From Coprinellus micaceus (lineage: Eukaryota > Basidiomycota > Agaricomycetes > Agaricales > Psathyrellaceae): a DNA stretch of 64,000 bases. Position numbers and translations under genes: made by a program. The DNA is taken from positions 744,001 to 808,000 of the forward strand of contig OX596344.1 of NCBI GenBank assembly GCA_951394405.1, written 5' to 3'. This document shows, one piece after another, positions 22,001-35,928 of the stretch (position 1 is the stretch's first letter; each line of letters starts with the position of its first letter). The notes below the pieces were generated by a model. It searched no databases, had not been told where the DNA came from, and saw only the letters and a program-made list of their open reading frames with translations.

Positions 22001-23076
22001 GGTGGCCGTTCGAGACTGAGAAGAGGTCCCAACCCCAATTGGCAAGGACCAGGAATCCACACGCGGTTTGGCTGACAAATGAATTGGGTTCTTTGTGTGC
22101 TTCATGAATGAACAGGAATGAACTCGAGGGTAGGGGCTGGATGGTGGCGAGGCAATCGCACGAGGAGGAGAATGGGACAATTTCGATGGCAGGTGGAGTG
22201 GGGAGGTTGCAGTACCTCAGAGGAGCCTGAAAGCCAACCTTTTATCAACTGGTCTGGTTTATTTCTGAAGCGACATCCAAGTCGTGGACGATTGAGGCCT
22301 CTGAAACCGGCGCAGTCAGAGTGACAGAGCAGCAGCAGAAAGCGCAAGGAAGTGGGCCCAGTGCCTGGGATGGGCGCTTATTTCTGGTCACCCAGTACGG
22401 GGTTGTTGAAGCAGAGCGGGTAGACACACACGGACGGGGAACACACCCGTCGGCTAAAACACTTTAAATACACCAAGGTTGCCCATGCAGAGTCTTAGTA
22501 CATTCCTATGTTTCTCATCTTTTGTCTAGCGGATCGACGAGCCAGGCTCGACGGTACCCCTAGCGCCTCGGCGCCCCTAGTCCCATCCCATGGGCCTTTA
22601 AACACGTGGACGGCTAGCCACTCTACCAATGCATCCTCGGGTAGCCGGGGCAACGGTGCCCGAACGTCTAAAACCGAACGCAAGGTGGCTTAGGGAGTGC
22701 AACCAGATGCCCAGTTGTCTCGAACCCAGCAATACCTCACAGGGCCTTCGTAGTTGATACACACAGAGAATTCGTAGACAGTAGGGTATAAACACGAGTG
22801 ATATTGGCGTCGTATATTAGAGTAGGAGAGACTAGAAAACCAAAGGAACGTGACAGACAAGGATCCGATCGAGGCGACCAAGAACATTTGCAGTGGAGGG
22901 GGTAGCTGATGGCGCCTAACATACGTAGGTAGGTGGGTAGAAATGTACGGAAGAAGGCCGACTAGGTAAGGAGCGAGGTGAGGAGGGTATAACAGAAAGA
23001 ATACAAAGAGAGTTCGAAGAAGAGGTATACACAGACAAGGAACGAATTAAAGGGACGGGGGAGATAAACCGAGCGC

Positions 23077-24426
23077 TTATCGCCTTCCAGTTCCACGCCC
23101 GTATCCAACCTGGAGGTTGTCCAGCTCCGCCTCGAGCGCCTTGATCGCGCTGTGTGCCAGCTCCAAATCCTTGTTGAGACGATCTCTCTCGGCAATAAGC
23201 TAAACGAGACGAATGTCATCAGTAAAGGATCGCGGGTGCCGGTAAAACTCGGACGTACATGCTGCTCCCATTGCCTAAACCTCGCCTCCTCCGCCTTGAC
23301 CTGCTCCGTGAACTTCTTCCTCAGCGCCTCCTCCTCCTCCTTGAACTTCGGGTTGTCAAGCTTCTTGACCTTCGGCTCCCCAAACTTCCTCGTCTCCATC
23401 TGCTGCTGCCTGTAGTTCTCGTAATGGAGCTCCTCCGTCGTCGAGGTCAAGTCGAGCATGTGCGTCCGGGTAAGCAACGAACGCAACTTCTTGAAGTCGC
23501 AGTGGTTCTCGACCTCCGCTACACCCCAGATGTACTCGTGGCCCTTGGCGGTGCGGACGTCCTCGGTGGAGACGATGATGGAGAAGGGGATGGCATTTGG
23601 GTGTGTTTGGCGTTCTGGAGAGGCGGCGTGTAGATGCGAATGCCCTGTGCTGCGATCACCTCCCGAACCTAGAAAAGGAAACAAACGAGTCGGTGAATAA
23701 GGTTTGGGGGTGGGAGGGGGATGGAGGTGCTTACATGTTGAGGGGGTCGAGACCGGGGCCTTGGGAACGACGGGAATGAGGTGGTGGCCAACCCTTCATC
23801 ACTTCGATGTCCAGAGGCTTGAGGGTACGGCCTGACGAAGCACAAACACGCGTGCACCCTCAAACCCATCTCCTCGGTCCACTGCGGCTGCCGCCCCTAC
23901 CCCGCGTATGCCTCGTGCTGGTCGCCGATGGACACCACAAGTGGCAACCACGAGTCCCGGTTGTTCACCTTGGCCCTCCGAATCCGGGGTGTCGATCACC
24001 GAAAGCATCGTCTTGAACTGCTTCTCCTCCAGCTCCGCCTTGATGATTTCTACCTCGGTGAGCCTGTCCATCTGCTTGACGTGGGGCTTGTTGTAGTTCT
24101 TGGGAGGGGAGAGTTCAGTCGAGAAAAGGGCGTTGATGAGGTCGTACTTCGAAGACCGGATTCACCTGTGCATGTTTAGTGGGCAATTCTATTAGGCAGA
24201 TATGAAGATGGGGTAATGGAATCCCCTGCCTCACTAAAGACCCTACTCACCGACGACCATGATCGTAAAGTGCACCACGCTTAGCAACGATCTTGTGCCT
24301 CTACAAAGGGTGGTAACGCGTCATTATATACGCCCCGACACGCCAGCTATTCTGGACGCGCACCTGGTTGGGGAGGTTGGCGATGCCAATGCCGTCGGTG
24401 GCGGGGGGCGAGGTCGTGAGGGACAT
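23077..24426 (-). pseudogene. CDC12-type septin pseudogene, copy 2
   Basis: Same sequence and same lesions as copy 1, displaced by 11,388 bp. Shared lesions mean decay preceded amplification. Confidence 0.9.
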
Positions 24427-24540
24427 TTTGAGACGGTGAGGACGACGTGGAGGAGGACGTTGGCAACGTTGGCGACGACGTTGACGACGTTGAGGAACGA
24501 TGCGAAAATCGTTACACCTGCTCAATTTGACACTGTTTGG

Positions 24541-27500
24541 CCAGTCGATCCGTCCGCCCTTCTCGCTCTTCTCCTCTGCTCGCTCTTCTGAACACAGCCA
24601 CCTAGGACAGTGTTCCTTCTCCCCCTCTCGAAACGACGCCATCGCGTTATCAACACTCCGTCGTCTCCAGGCCCATTCTCCATCAAGTGTCTCCCCGCCG
24701 CTTGCCCAACACTCGCGTCGGCGCCTGGAACGAAGAAGTCAGTCCCCGCTTCGACTACGAAGGGAGATGTACTTACCTTTCCCCATGGCATACACCTCAC
24801 GACGCATGCTCCCCTCGTCTCTCCAGGTCGTACCTCTACTTCAACGAGACAGAGGTCGGTCACCCTCTTTCGAACGATCCGTGTACCGACTCACCTCTCG
24901 ACGCAGAAATCGGTTCTCTGGAGTACCTCGAGTCACACATGGGTGGGCTAGAACGAATCGAAGGTGTACGACAAACTGTAATGGACTTCTCAACGACTCA
25001 CATTACTCCCTCCCTTCAAATCTCTGCCTATACCCGCAGACGACCAAATAACGGCTACCCCGACTCGACGACCCTCCAAAACGCCGTGCTCTCCCCCGCC
25101 ACCACCTCGCGGCGCACAAACGCGCCAATATCCCCGATCCTCGAGCATAAACTCAAGCTCGAGCTTAAACTCGACGTCCCCTCCCTCGACGACCTCTGCC
25201 TCACCCTCAACGACCGTCCCCAGCCTCCAACGACAACGTTCGCAATTTGGGGCTACGTCGATACCGGCGAAGAGGCGCTCGCTGGTGGAGGTGGAGGTGA
25301 GGGTCGGCGGCAGCGCGTCCGTTCAAGGGAACGCTGAAAAAAAACGAATTCAACGGTCAGTTGTTGCTACTGAGGTTGAACGATCGGGTGCTTACCTTCG
25401 TTCTAGCACCCAGCACTTCTCGACGACCTCCAAGCCCTCTTGGGGTCGTCGTCCCCAACGTCGTCGAACACGACCCAAACCTCCTCGACGTCGTCCCCAA
25501 CGACCCCCGAACCCCAAGCCCTCCCGACGTCGACGCACACCCTACGCAACACCTCAGACACTACACAAGGCAGAACCGGCCGAAAATATTCCAAAATTCG
25601 ACGGTACTGACGGACGCGGCACCTTGTTCAAGACGACGGGAGGGGGTGTGTGGAGAGGGCCTGAATAGGGTCGAGGAAGAGGTGAGTACGGTTCATATCG
25701 ATTGGATATGGGCGATGACTTACCTTGGCTGGTCTAGGCGCCACCTCCTCGATCCCGTCTTCTCGATCCCACCCCGTCGATCCCTCCTTCCCGATACCAC
25801 CCTCCGGATGCCACCTTCCCGCCGCAGCAAACCCCTCCACACACAGCCCTCCACCCAATTAACCGCGTCGGCGGCGGAAGCTCAAGCCGCACGGCGCATG
25901 GTGGAAGTGGGCATCGGGGCTGCTCGGCGTCACGGACAGCGAGGGAAGGCGAAGGTGACGCGAGCTAGGTGGGGGGGACGATGTGCGCCGGGGTGGAGCA
26001 GCTGGATAGGGCCGGAATGTAAGGTGAGTACGATGGATATTGGTTAAATATTGGTGGTGACTTACCTCGGTCTTCGCCCATCTCGGTGCCACCACCTCGA
26101 TCTCACCGTCTCAAACCCGCACCCTCAAACCCACATCCTCGACGCCGCCTCCTCGACACCACATTCCCGACACCACCTTCCCGACTCTCGACCCCATTCC
26201 GGCCACACCCACCACCCTTCGTGCAGTCACCCTGACGCCCTACGAATCCCGTCGACAGCCTCTAACTTGAAGGCGAAGAGAGGGTGGAGGAAGATGGGGG
26301 CCGCTCGGCGTCACCTCGACGTCTCGGACAGCGAGCGGAGGCGTTGGCGGATGGTGGGGACGACAAGAGGGACCGGTGGATGAGTCGTCCGTCGAGGGGA
26401 ACGGGGCGGGGGTGATGGAGGGTTCGTACGGGGAGGGAGAAGGTTGGTCGGCAGTGGAGGCGGTTGGTGGGTGCCGTAGGTGGTGAGGGACGCGGCGTGT
26501 GTGTGGAGGGAACGGGGGAAGTGCGGTCGTCGAGGCCGTAGCATTGAACGCTGAGGTCTGGCGGTCGTAGCGAACGACGAGGTACAACCTCGTCGGCGTC
26601 GGGATGTGGAAAGGAAGGCGCTCGATGAGGGCGTCGAGGTGGTCCCGAACACCTGGGAGGGCGATCGGCGGGACTTGGGGATGTGTTCGACGGGCAGGGC
26701 AGGGCCCACGCATTGTGTCGGCTCAACCTTAGAGCTTTGTCGATGTGCGGGAGGGCGTAGTCGACGTCTTAAGCCGTGAGGAAAGCGGGATAGACGGGGA
26801 GGGAGGATGGAGGCGACGGCTTAGAGGGCGGGTTATGTGGATGGTCAACCGGCCAGATAACGAGGGAGGGTGTATTCGGGGGCTTGGATGGCGAGAGGAG
26901 GGCGTAGGCACCGTGTAGAACGACGAGGGTGAGAGGGAGTGGAGGATGGCGAAGGGTACAGAGCTGGGGCGTGCTCAGGGCGGCGGAGACGAGGGAGGAC
27001 GTTCGCTCGACGTGCTGGAGAGCGAGCGAACATCTGTGGGGTCGAGCGACGGCGGAAACGGTGAGTCGCACGAGCACTAGTATTGGGTTAAACAACTCAC
27101 CTAAACCCTAGTCGTTCGCTTTAATCTAAACCCATATCCTGACGACCACGATCCCTTCACCAGAACCGAGGCTGCGGCAACTGAACGACGGGCCGCACAG
27201 TGAGCGAGGGTGGTCGGGGGAGGCGTCGAACGGCGAGAGAGAGGGTTTAGGCGGACGGCTACGGAGCAGGGTCGATGCAGACGTAGCAATCGGTGAGTCT
27301 AATGAACGATCGTTATGGCACGGTAAAACTCACCTCGAGTCCGATTAGCACCTACAATTCCCTCCACCCTGCCCAAATTCAACCCCTTCGACGATGCAGT
27401 CACCCCGCGGCGACTAGGCCCTAGACTCGAAGTCGCCGCCGCCAACTTTGTGGGCGGGCAGGGAATGGGCAGAGGTCGTCTTGAATATGCGATACGGAGG

Positions 27501-28248
27501 TGGATTGACGGCGTGGACGCGAGATAGCGAGACTTTTGGTCGACGTGGACCCAAGGTGAGTGCCCCCGACGATGAAGGCGACATACGGTGACTTACCTGA
27601 ATGTAACCTTGCAGCAGAAAGCCCCTCGCGTTGACGGGCTCCAGGTCAAACCTCACGGTGACCACAACTCCCGAACTGTCCCCATCCGTCTACCCTGGTA
27701 AGCCTTGGTGGTGGACTATCGACTCTTGAACAAGGCAGACTGCTGGCGATCACTGGTTTCGGAGGCTGGCTCGTTGACAATGACGATGGCCGGAGAGCTA
27801 GAAACGCGAAGTAGTCAATTCCAATTGAATCGAAATCGAACGTGGCTTTACTTACCGTTTACGCGAACGCCGGACAACTTGGGGCAGGTGAGGGTTTCGA
27901 CGAGAGGCCTGGGGGCCTGCTCGACGTGTCCAACGGCGACGAAGAGTCGTTGCTCATCGTGGTCGACAGCGACGAAGATGAGAGGCGGAGATAAAAAGGC
28001 GCACTGCTCCCGAACGTGAGTGATGTCACCAAATATTCCACGAACAGGGGCTAAATGACCGAAAACATACCGAGCTTGGTCGTCGTGATCGACGACGACG
28101 ACGAGGGTAGCTGGAGTATCGGCGAGGAGGTGGAGAGGAGGGTCACGTTGAGTGGAGGAGGAGGAGGAGCTACAAGGTGGATGGCGCAGAATAGAGGAAT
28201 GGAAATGGGAAAGAAAGTAAAGGATGTCCAATGTAGGATGAGGGACTT
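24541..28248 (-). other. Intron-rich gene-like region of the spacer, unit 2
   Basis: Copy of 13153-16860; one substitution noted (25498 C where 14110 has A). Confidence 0.4.
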
Positions 28249-30348
28249 GCCACCAAACGCCCCCAGCTTATATCCCCTCCTCCCAACCCATTTCAGACAC
28301 CCTCGGCACCTTGCGTGCCAGCTCATGATATCTTGCCCCAGATTCCGAGATCTCGTACCAATGCCGCCCGAATATTACATTGAATGCCTTTACGGCGTGC
28401 AAACGTCCGTGGTGCGTTTTCATTCGTTCTCGTCTCCCGTTGACTCGAAATCTTCCCTCAGGAACGCACCGCAGGCTAGCTCGGGTAGCCATCATGACTT
28501 TGATTGATTGGTAGAATACGCCAAGACCACGCTAACGGTTTGGAAGTAGTTTGGGTGGGTTTCTTCGGGGGATCGGGGCGAGGAGGAGAGGGGGTGCATG
28601 GTGTGGTTGTGGACCGCCGATCTTGGGACGGGGCTGCGTCTCGCAGTGCTGGGGTGGACAACTATACATACTAGAGTGTACACAGTAAATTAATATAGCC
28701 CATTTGCTTCGTTACGCGCATTTGAATGCGATTGTGTGGGTGGTGTCTTTCGAGAGCGTGAACGCGCCCTAGTACCAATACCGAACCATGGAACGCCCTG
28801 AATGTGACTGTAACCACCTGGACATTTACTAAACTAAGTAATGTAAGTCCTCCTATGTTCCAAGAATCTTACCCCAACTCGTTGACACACTACGCTTGTG
28901 TTCGTCCCCTGGTTCTGCCCACATCCCTATCTCATCCCGAAGACTTGGCATGCCGACAGCAACGAAACTCGGTAGCCGAGAAACGTATGTTAGCATGCCT
29001 GGAGTACGTTGCGTGCTCAAAATAGATTAGAATGCGGAAAGCGTGATATCTCGTGAGATGGTGACTACCGGGAGAATGTGAGCAGGCTTGGTGACTTCCA
29101 GATCTTGGATCTGAATTCAGGGGCCATCTCGGGTGTCAATACGACCCGGGCCTACTCACGCTGGAAGCTCCGTAAGAGTGTCCAGCCTCGCAATTGCACC
29201 AAGTGTATTGATTCTGCGATGACGTTGATGGGCGCTTAACTCGCGTTGGGGATTTCACTGAGGTCACGTCTTGCCATGTGGTGCTTTGGTAACACCTGGC
29301 AGCGCACCCCCCATTTCCAGTACCTGTGTCCGTACCGCTTCAGTTATATTGAGCTCCTACGATTTCCCCAAACTTCGGAAGACGCGCCATTTACAATCGT
29401 GCACCTGTAGGCGCATTCTCGATTGGCCATCTTGAGATTTGCCTCTCCAGTTTCGAATCCCGGGCGGTCTGGAGCGTTACGACACATTTGACATACTCCG
29501 TGTATTCATACGTATATACACTTACGCTAGAAGCTTCTTTTATACTTCCGAATGGGTTGGTGAGTGACATGGCATTGAGGAGATGTCCCCGTAGGCATGG
29601 GGTTTGTTTCGAGCGCCAGGGGTCATTTATATGGGTTATGTGGTCGTTCTACTCTCTTCCAAGAGGCTTGAGACATATGAAAGCCTTCTGTGAAGCGCTC
29701 CTAATGCTTCACTGTCCTCGCAGCATCTTTAAATACCGGATTACCTGCAGGATAAACGAAATCTCAAAATAAGCGCCCGGCGCCGAAATGAACGGTCATC
29801 GCTTGGGGCATCTACTCATTGTGTATATTTCATGGGTTGAACACCCAACGGGTCTAATCCACCATATTCTAGCTCATAGAAGTTCCAAGGGACTGGGGGA
29901 ACGAATAAATGAACAGTAGCCCGATACCCTGATGCGGTGCGGGCATCCGACATCAGGGTTCCCAACCGCTGTGGCAAATGTCGCAGTGCAATGCACACAC
30001 GTCGTAAATTTCGGCACCACATTGTAGCGCGTCCCGCATTGTACGACATCCCCCAGGTGCTCCCGAACGGCATTCATTTCGCCGAATTACAGGGAGGTGG
30101 CGGGACTCAGTGTATTAAGACGGTGTCGTCGCCCGACCCTACGGCCCTCGGGGGGTCATTCCGAGGTCTTACAACCCCTCCGTCATTTCTCCGAAGCTCA
30201 GGGTCACCATTGAACTTTCTTACGCCGCCTCTGGGCCGAATTTCTCACTCAGGGAATCCGAGAACTCCAAACCCTTGTGCGGGACCAAACATGGACCTAC
30301 AGTCCACGCTGGATTCCTACCTTTCTGACATTCGGTGCCGATGGGAGC

Positions 30349-32281
30349 TTCGGGCTCCAGGACATTGATATTGTAGAACGGAGATGATTGAAAGGGGGCG
30401 ATTTCAGAAGCACCGAGATAAAATGAACGGTGGTGAGAAACTGAGATCTTCGAAATGCAATGTGATAGAACTGACCGAACAGGGCAAGAAATTGGTTTGA
30501 TTTGGTGGAGGCGATGCGACTCTGGGAGACAAGGATAAATAGAGCAGGTGTAAGTCTCATGAGATAGTCGGTGAGCGAAAGGGGTAACGCACCAATGTAG
30601 CGAAAGGGATGAATAGACACCTAAACTCAATATTAGATAGCTTTCGCCGAATGAACTCAATCCGAGGCTTACCTCCAATTCTGGTAACCCTCCTGGAATA
30701 GTTCTAGTAGGACGAGGTGTGTAGGAGGGTTAGTGAGCACCACATGCGGCCGAAGAAGCTGTGGGACTCACCGCCGTGGGGATATTTGGTGCACGAGATG
30801 TTAAGCGCCCGTCGCCGAACAACAAAGTCACTATATAAATTCTTCCGGGGATCGCTGTCGTGCGGTACAGCGATCCAACGTATATTTGCGTGTAGGACTT
30901 TGGCGTGGGTTTACGAGACTTTTCGGGTTTCCTGAAAGTGATTGGAAAGTGAGGGAGTAGGGGAAGCGGCGAAGCCGCTCCCATCATCATCGCGACACGA
31001 CAGAAATAATTCTGGTGATTGACGTTAGCTCGATGCTGTAACGATCGATGAAGGGAAATTACGCACCTCGGTACCGGAAACTGGGATACCAGGACATGGT
31101 GGTACTGTGTGTGGGTCGGTCAGTTGGGAGAACTGATTGAGAAGGGAGGGAAATGCTCACTTTATCCCTGTCAGCGCCTCGCAATGACATGCGCGGTCGA
31201 GCCGCCGAAGGGTGAAATCACGACAGAAATTCTTCCGGCAAACGATTCTGAGAAATGAGAGGGAGCGTTGGGGGTTATTCAAGGCGGGATGGGTGCTCAC
31301 TGGGTCGGAGGGAAGAGCGTACATCCATCGGATTCGGAGTTAGCCGAACCAATTCAATGTCCAAGCGCCGTTGCCACTGACTGTTCGCCGGCGTCGGATG
31401 GGCATGCCAGAATATTGGGATGGGATGAGCAAGCCTAGTGTTTTCGTGGTGGCGGTGGGAGCGAAATGAGAAAGACCTTGAGGTCACCTCCGAAGGGCTG
31501 CCGTGTGCGTGGACTCGGTGGACCTTGCCATTTCGGCGATGTGGTGGTGGCTTGGACGCGATCTCTTCGTTCAACGCATGGGGGTCATCTGGACCTGACG
31601 CTGCTTCGAATAAATCGGTATGGGAGCTAGTGGTGATGCGTACCAATTCTGTGTGACTGAGAAGGTCGAAATGCGCGCAGGATTCTGAATAGTAGCATTC
31701 GCACATTGTCATTGACCCCCCGGAAAAAATGGTAAACTGTCTCACCAGGTCTTCTGAGGTTCCCTCCGGGAGTATCCACCATCTGTCCATCTCGTAACGG
31801 GTCGGTGGTGGGCTGCACGGCATGTGGCCACGACGAGAATCAAGCGGTGCCAAATTCGAGATTTGGACGTCCGGGGAGCGAGATATATCCTCGGTGAGCC
31901 GGCCATATTCCAAGAAGGCGAGAAGGCGGACCAAGCTTGTGGGTCGGAGTGCACCATTGTGCAGGTGGTAGAAGGGAGGGTATTCGTGCCAGTTGGAAGA
32001 GTCGCACCAAAAGGAGGTCCATGGTCCATGGACGGACATAGGAGAGACCGTCCACAAGCTAGAGTTGAACCGAGCCAACTCGAGTTGCTTGAACGAGGCA
32101 CAGGCCAAGGCCAAGGCGGTTTGCGGAGGCCGGAAAATAGAGTGGAGGTGTTGCCTTCTCCCGCTGATTCGGACATATTGAACGGATGAATGGGAGGGTG
32201 TATACTTGAGCCGCAAAGGTCCCTTTGCCTCAGTAAATTCAGATGCTCCATCGAGCACACAAGGAAGTTCCTTTCACTCAT
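30349..32281 (-). other. Second gene-like region of the spacer, unit 2
   Basis: Identical copy of 18961-20893; the 327-residue frame is at 31275-32258. Confidence 0.35.
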
Positions 32282-33034
32282 TGTGTCTACCTACAGTTGA
32301 GCAAGGGCTTCACAAACAGACAGACTACAGAAGGACAGCAAAGACTGGGTGTACTTGGATGGACTCACACTTTACAGGCTAGACGGGTTCCCATGAACAT
32401 AGCTCCGGTGATATGTCAATCAGGTCAGGGTCAACTCCTCGGTTCACAGTCAGCCAGACAGGAAGGTTCCCTCCTCAGGAGCTCTAAAGAACCCCACCCA
32501 CTGCAATGCCAGTTGCACTGGGTAAAGTCCTTTAGAGGGTCCAGGAGAGGGAATGGAAGAGAGGAGGGGGGAAGGCTCACCAGGGATAGGGATAGGCACA
32601 GCAAGGATAGGGAGAACAGAATCCAGTTGACAGGTACCACCTAAATGACAAGTGGAAGCGAAGGCAGCGCCGGCGTCCATGGCCGCATTTGCCAGCGCAT
32701 GATCCTGGAAGAGACCAGGTCCAGCCAAGTCATGGGCCCTGGATGGAGACGTGTCAGCCAAGGTCAGTGAACGTGGCCAGGGAAAGTAGGTATATAACCC
32801 AGGGTGCAGAGGGCAGTCACCCTCATCCCCCCACTCTTGCCCACCATGCTGTCAGTTGTTGTACTCGCTGCCGCACCGCGTCCCAATCATCCTCCCCAAC
32901 GATGTTGCCTGTAGTAGTCAGTAGATAGCACCTTCTCATCGACACGGCGACGACGGGGCCACCAGGCTGCTGGTGGTTCTGTCGTCGCCGACGATAAAGA
33001 AGGGATGAGAGAAATTGAGATAGCACAATTTCTG

Positions 33035-33388
33035 TCATTTTGTTTTTCTGAATCTGTCGCAGATGTGGGTCAACAGCATGGGGGCTTCCACCGGGGACAT
33101 GAGCGAGTTGTGATCGGTTGGGAGGCAATGTACGAAGATGTTGTGAAGGATTTCCATTGGAAGTCGGCGTATTGGCGACAGGAGAGAGCGGTGGGTCGTA
33201 ATGTACCGGTCGTACCCATTTCTCTTTGACTGAAGCGCCTTCAATTGCTCGGCGACCCTGGCGATTTCGGCATCCAAGGCTGGCAGCTCGGGGTGTGGGG
33301 CCTGCAGGAGCTGTCGAATCTGGCCAACCTCTGAATCCGAAGGGCAGTAGTTCGTTTCGAGGCGGTCAGCGAAGGGCGAGGGGTCCAT
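33035..33388 (-). pseudogene. Truncated F-box gene fragment, array unit 3
   Basis: Identical to the fragment at 21647-22000, with the same junction after THIC and the same seven-residue tail. Confidence 0.8.
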
Positions 33389-34464
33389 GGTGGCCGTTCG
33401 AGACTGAGAAGAGGTCCCAACCCCAATTGGCAAGGACCAGGAATCCACACGCGGTTTGGCTGACAAATGAATTGGGTTCTTTGTGTGCTTCATGAATGAA
33501 CAGGAATGAACTCGAGGGTAGGGGCTGGATGGTGGCGAGGCAATCGCACGAGGAGGAGAATGGGACAATTTCGATGGCAGGTGGAGTGGGGAGGTTGCAG
33601 TACCTCAGAGGAGCCTGAAAGCCAACCTTTTATCAACTGGTCTGGTTTATTTCTGAAGCGACATCCAAGTCGTGGACGATTGAGGCCTCTGAAACCGGCG
33701 CAGTCAGAGTGACAGAGCAGCAGCAGAAAGCGCAAGGAAGTGGGCCCAGTGCCTGGGATGGGCGCTTATTTCTGGTCACCCAGTACGGGGTTGTTGAAGC
33801 AGAGCGGGTAGACACACACGGACGGGGAACACACCCGTCGGCTAAAACACTTTAAATACACCAAGGTTGCCCATGCAGAGTCTTAGTACATTCCTATGTT
33901 TCTCATCTTTTGTCTAGCGGATCGACGAGCCAGGCTCGACGGTACCCCTAGCGCCTCGGCGCCCCTAGTCCCATCCCATGGGCCTTTAAACACGTGGACG
34001 GCTAGCCACTCTACCAATGCATCCTCGGGTAGCCGGGGCAACGGTGCCCGAACGTCTAAAACCGAACGCAAGGTGGCTTAGGGAGTGCAACCAGATGCCC
34101 AGTTGTCTCGAACCCAGCAATACCTCACAGGGCCTTCGTAGTTGATACACACAGAGAATTCGTAGACAGTAGGGTATAAACACGAGTGATATTGGCGTCG
34201 TATATTAGAGTAGGAGAGACTAGAAAACCAAAGGAACGTGACAGACAAGGATCCGATCGAGGCGACCAAGAACATTTGCAGTGGAGGGGGTAGCTGATGG
34301 CGCCTAACATACGTAGGTAGGTGGGTAGAAATGTACGGAAGAAGGCCGACTAGGTAAGGAGCGAGGTGAGGAGGGTATAACAGAAAGAATACAAAGAGAG
34401 TTCGAAGAAGAGGTATACACAGACAAGGAACGAATTAAAGGGACGGGGGAGATAAACCGAGCGC

Positions 34465-35814
34465 TTATCGCCTTCCAGTTCCACGCCCGTATCCAACCTG
34501 GAGGTTGTCCAGCTCCGCCTCGAGCGCCTTGATCGCGCTGTGTGCCAGCTCCAAATCCTTGTTGAGACGATCTCTCTCGGCAATAAGCTAAACGAGACGA
34601 ATGTCATCAGTAAAGGATCGCGGGTGCCGGTAAAACTCGGACGTACATGCTGCTCCCATTGCCTAAACCTCGCCTCCTCCGCCTTGACCTGCTCCGTGAA
34701 CTTCTTCCTCAGCGCCTCCTCCTCCTCCTTGAACTTCGGGTTGTCAAGCTTCTTGACCTTCGGCTCCCCAAACTTCCTCGTCTCCATCTGCTGCTGCCTG
34801 TAGTTCTCGTAATGGAGCTCCTCCGTCGTCGAGGTCAAGTCGAGCATGTGCGTCCGGGTAAGCAACGAACGCAACTTCTTGAAGTCGCAGTGGTTCTCGA
34901 CCTCCGCTACACCCCAGATGTACTCGTGGCCCTTGGCGGTGCGGACGTCCTCGGTGGAGACGATGATGGAGAAGGGGATGGCATTTGGGTGTGTTTGGCG
35001 TTCTGGAGAGGCGGCGTGTAGATGCGAATGCCCTGTGCTGCGATCACCTCCCGAACCTAGAAAAGGAAACAAACGAGTCGGTGAATAAGGTTTGGGGGTG
35101 GGAGGGGGATGGAGGTGCTTACATGTTGAGGGGGTCGAGACCGGGGCCTTGGGAACGACGGGAATGAGGTGGTGGCCAACCCTTCATCACTTCGATGTCC
35201 AGAGGCTTGAGGGTACGGCCTGACGAAGCACAAACACGCGTGCACCCTCAAACCCATCTCCTCGGTCCACTGCGGCTGCCGCCCCTACCCCGCGTATGCC
35301 TCGTGCTGGTCGCCGATGGACACCACAAGTGGCAACCACGAGTCCCGGTTGTTCACCTTGGCCCTCCGAATCCGGGGTGTCGATCACCGAAAGCATCGTC
35401 TTGAACTGCTTCTCCTCCAGCTCCGCCTTGATGATTTCTACCTCGGTGAGCCTGTCCATCTGCTTGACGTGGGGCTTGTTGTAGTTCTTGGGAGGGGAGA
35501 GTTCAGTCGAGAAAAGGGCGTTGATGAGGTCGTACTTCGAAGACCGGATTCACCTGTGCATGTTTAGTGGGCAATTCTATTAGGCAGATATGAAGATGGG
35601 GTAATGGAATCCCCTGCCTCACTAAAGACCCTACTCACCGACGACCATGATCGTAAAGTGCACCACGCTTAGCAACGATCTTGTGCCTCTACAAAGGGTG
35701 GTAACGCGTCATTATATACGCCCCGACACGCCAGCTATTCTGGACGCGCACCTGGTTGGGGAGGTTGGCGATGCCAATGCCGTCGGTGGCGGGGGGCGAG
35801 GTCGTGAGGGACAT
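34465..35814 (-). pseudogene. CDC12-type septin pseudogene, copy 3
   Basis: Same sequence and lesions as copies 1 and 2, displaced by 22,776 bp from copy 1. Confidence 0.9.
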
Positions 35815-35928
35815 TTTGAGACGGTGAGGACGACGTGGAGGAGGACGTTGGCAACGTTGGCGACGACGTTGACGACGTTGAGGAACGATGCGAAAATCGT
35901 TACACCTGCTCAATTTGACACTGTTTGG

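Larger units (their letters stand above)
21671..33058 (-). repeat. Tandem array unit 2
   Basis: 11,388 bp; every feature recurs at +11,388 relative to unit 1 after the 15 bp indel. All open frames match those of unit 3 residue for residue. Confidence 0.95.
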
